Part shown: piece after piece, positions 62,153 to 64,000 of the stretch
Layout of the letters: each line of letters starts with the position of its first letter
Numbering within the stretch: position 1 is the first letter of the stretch
Assembly (NCBI GenBank): GCA_031553075.1
Contig: JAVBLX010000071.1
Coordinates: forward strand, 5,048 to 69,047
DNA length: 64,000 nt
Reading direction: 5' to 3'
DNA from: DIGJ01 sp031553075
GTDB lineage: Bacteria > Bacillota > Clostridia > Lachnospirales > Lachnospiraceae
Program-made: the position numbers and the translations under genes
The notes under the pieces: model-generated
What the model was told of the DNA's origin: nothing
What the model saw: the letters and a program-made list of their open reading frames with translations, nothing else
Database searches by the model: none

Positions 62153-62263
62153 GCGCACATCGCAATGCGCAGATGGGAGCTAAGAATGAAAGAAAAACAC
62201 TTTCGCCACAAGTTTGTGTCTGCGCTGCAACCACAAACTTGATATGCGCAAAAAAGCAGCGCA
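62153..62263 (+). promoter_or_regulatory. Structured leader with two hairpin-SD modules
   Basis: First module: GCGCA (62153-62157)/TGCGC (62166-62170), followed by AGATGGGAG, before the 18-codon frame at 62186. A middle hairpin: CAAGTTTGTG (62208-62217)/CACAAACTTG within that frame. Second module: TGCGC (62245-62249)/GCGCA (62259-62263), followed by GAAATGAGGAT before ATG 62279. Confidence 0.6.
62186..62242 (+). CDS. 18-codon leader ORF
   Basis: MKEKHFRHKFVSALQPQT, stop TGA at 62240-62242, with a good SD (GATGGGAG) 6 bases upstream. Ends 36 bases before the next gene. It could be a leader peptide or chance. No family. Confidence 0.35.
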   Translation: MKEKHFRHKFVSALQPQT

Positions 62264-62278
62264 GAAATGAGGATAAAT

Positions 62279-63934
62279 ATGAGATTTGGTGTCAATATGT
62301 TTGGTATGTCGGAACTATGCAGAGAGAACCCAGAACAGTTTTTTGCCCATGTATCATCTCTGGGATATGGTCAAATAGAACCTTGCATAGCTTTAAGCGA
62401 ATTAGGCGGTTTCGAGCATGTGATTTGGAAAGTATCTGATTTTGAAGCCTATTACGAAAGATTAGTTCATTATGGATTGGAACCCGTATCGTGCCACATC
62501 TTTTCCAACGATTTTCAAAAAGAAATCCCTACCCTGGAAAAACTGGTGAAGAAATATGGAGTCAAACAGTTTGTAATCGGATGCCCCAGAGAAATCAACC
62601 GGGAAATTTACGAGAAATTTGCAGAGAAAGCGATAGCCTTGGCAGAGTCCCTTACATCCTTTGGAGCCGAGCTGTTACTCCACAACAATCCCCAGGAGAT
62701 CGAAACTCAAATAGATGGAATCTCCGCCTACGAATGGCTTCTTAAAGCCTGTCATGGCACAGTTGGAGCCCAGGCTGATGCAGGCTGGTTATTGTTTGGC
62801 GGAAAAGACCCAGAAGCATTTCTATGGGAACATAAAGCCATAATAAAATCATTGCACTATAAAGATATCAAAGGAACCTCAAAAGACATGGATACCGATG
62901 GCAGTAACATCTGCCTTGGCAAAGGAAAAGTAGACGCTTTTGCCTGCTTTCAATTTGCACGTGCAATGGGAATTCCCCAGATTATGGACCAGGACACCAG
63001 TGACGTAGGCATGCTTGAGGACCTGGCAGAAGGGAAAAAACTCTTGGACTCCTTCACTCAAAGGAGAGATAATACACGCAGCATCCTAAACATTCTGGAT
63101 ACCAAAACAGGAGAAGTTAAGAAGCTTGCCGAATACGATAAAATTATCGAAGCTCCAAACTGGTTAAAGGATGGAGATAATCTCCTATATAATTCCGATG
63201 GACTGATTTATCGTTATCACATTCCCACTGGAACAGTCGAAAGAATCGACACCGGCTTCTGTGACAACTGCAACAACGACCACGTATTGTCACCAGATCA
63301 TACTCAGCTTGCTGTCAGTCACAGTCCTCAGAACAGCTGGATGTCAAAAATATATATACTCCCTGTTACAGGCGGAGAGCCCAAACTAATAACCCCAGAA
63401 GGGCCAAGCTTCCTTCATGGCTGGTCTCAGGATGGCAGTGAACTAGCGTACTGTGCATTCCGCAACATGAGCGAAAATAGCTTTGACGTAGATATTTATT
63501 CCATTCCAGCCACAGGCGGGGAAGAGAAGAGACTGACCAACGGAGAGGGCTTTAATGACGGACCAGAATACGCCCCCAACGGCAAACACATCTGGTTCAA
63601 CAGTACAAGAACAGGACTCATGCAGATTTGGAGAATGGATCTTGATGGAAGCAATCCAGTTCAGATGACCTTTGAGGAAAAGAATAATTGGTTTGCCCAT
63701 ATATCGCCTGATGGCAGCAAAGTAATAAATTTGGCTTACCGAAAAGGAGACTTAGACCCCAACGAGCACCTGCCGAATATGCAGGTTGAATTGTGGCTGA
63801 TGAATTATGATGGAACAGAGCGTAATTTGGTACTTTCTTTCTTTGGCGGGCAGGGTTCCATTAATGTAAATTCATGGTCTCCAGATAATCAATATGTAGC
63901 GTTTGTTAGTTATGAGTTGCCTCTTGGGAGTTAG
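62279..63934 (+). CDS. Fusion: sugar phosphate isomerase-type TIM barrel and TolB-like beta-propeller
   Basis: 551 residues. Residues 1-260 are an AP-endonuclease-2/xylose isomerase-like TIM barrel (MRFGVNMFGM, LLHNNPQEIE, QADAGWLLFGGKD, MDQDTSDVGM). Residues ~266-551 are a TolB/WD40-like propeller (SILNILDTKTGEVKKLAEYD, NDHVLSPDHTQLAVSHSPQN, FNDGPEYAPNGKHIWFNSTR). In other Clostridia these two parts are separate proteins. At the junction the sequence AAAGGAGAG (63060-63068) remains, five bases before ACA, where a start ATG would be expected, and codon CAA (63059-63061) replaces a likely TAA stop. ATG 62279 is chosen over 62267 for its SD (GAGGAT). Confidence 0.8.
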   Translation: MRFGVNMFGMSELCRENPEQFFAHVSSLGYGQIEPCIALSELGGFEHVIWKVSDFEAYYERLVHYGLEPVSCHIFSNDFQKEIPTLEKLVKKYGVKQFVIGCPREINREIYEKFAEKAIALAESLTSFGAELLLHNNPQEIETQIDGISAYEWLLKACHGTVGAQADAGWLLFGGKDPEAFLWEHKAIIKSLHYKDIKGTSKDMDTDGSNICLGKGKVDAFACFQFARAMGIPQIMDQDTSDVGMLEDLAEGKKLLDSFTQRRDNTRSILNILDTKTGEVKKLAEYDKIIEAPNWLKDGDNLLYNSDGLIYRYHIPTGTVERIDTGFCDNCNNDHVLSPDHTQLAVSHSPQNSWMSKIYILPVTGGEPKLITPEGPSFLHGWSQDGSELAYCAFRNMSENSFDVDIYSIPATGGEEKRLTNGEGFNDGPEYAPNGKHIWFNSTRTGLMQIWRMDLDGSNPVQMTFEEKNNWFAHISPDGSKVINLAYRKGDLDPNEHLPNMQVELWLMNYDGTERNLVLSFFGGQGSINVNSWSPDNQYVAFVSYELPLGS

Positions 63935-64000
63935 TATTAAACTAGGTTTTGAAAACCGGACGCAGCCCAGGAAAGGTTCGGCGGGAACGTGGGGGATGGG

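Noticed and set aside
63935..64000. Feature in the last 66 bases
   Set aside because: No start codon with SD and no clear hairpin; too short to judge at the window edge.

Overview
The window looks like a chromosomal piece from a spore-forming, low-GC Clostridia species, most likely a Lachnospiraceae relative. This rests on the sporulation and germination genes gpr, spoIIP and sigK, the order gpr-spoIIP-lepA-hemW followed by hrcA-grpE-dnaK-dnaJ-prmA-rsmE, strong Shine-Dalgarno (SD) sequences, many GTG/TTG starts, a CIRCE operator and a tRNA-Ala(GGC). No species assignment is possible from the sequence alone.

Layout. 0-7.5 kb is accessory: an Rpn-type nuclease, then a compact second Hsp70 system (divergent GrpE-like protein, short Hsp70, TPR protein, J-domain/TPR/SEC-C protein), then a tyrosine recombinase. 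Three copies of a 36-nt SEC-C coding sequence, two of them relics, bracket the chaperone genes and the recombinase. 7.5-34.8 kb is housekeeping: gpr, spoIIP, lepA, hemW, a HAD phosphatase, a chemoreceptor on the minus strand, the CIRCE-controlled hrcA-grpE-dnaK-dnaJ cluster, prmA, rsmE, a cysteine desulfurase next to thiI (a sulfur relay for thiolated tRNA), an HPr-like protein without the catalytic His, mtaB, ireB, ruvX, a DUF1292 protein, a Fur-family regulator, RNase J, a short MltG-like protein, and trmR beside a U32 protein (tRNA U34 hydroxylation and methylation). Many spacers here carry local tandem repeats, and one holds a 273-bp near-perfect palindrome.

34.8-38.7 kb has a pair of small DMT transporters divergent from a Crp/Fnr regulator across an 18-bp palindrome, then sigK, a metallo-hydrolase fragment and a LacI regulator. 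39-50.3 kb is a sugar-use locus: isomerase, split transketolase, FGGY kinase, a second LacI regulator, a binding protein with two permeases (no ATPase gene) and a cytoplasmic TIM-barrel glycoside hydrolase. The enzyme set resembles the D-apiose isomerase/kinase/transketolase route; that substrate is inferred.

50.3-60 kb is a decayed island: pieces of response regulators, a tyrosine recombinase, an IS256-type transposase, a rhamnosidase-like C-terminus and an AraC regulator, mixed with MNT/HEPN pairs (one with its HEPN gene broken), a DUF4143 ATPase, an AbiE-like pair and an SNF2-SWIM pair. 60-64 kb has a PH-domain protein, tRNA-Ala, a Gfo/Idh/MocA oxidoreductase and a TIM-barrel/beta-propeller fusion whose junction keeps a fossil ribosome-binding site.

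A cross-cutting observation is a recurrent leader module: a small GC-rich hairpin followed at once by AGA-(T/C/A)-(G/A)-GGAG or a close variant and a start codon. It is found at nine places, in front of functionally unrelated genes.
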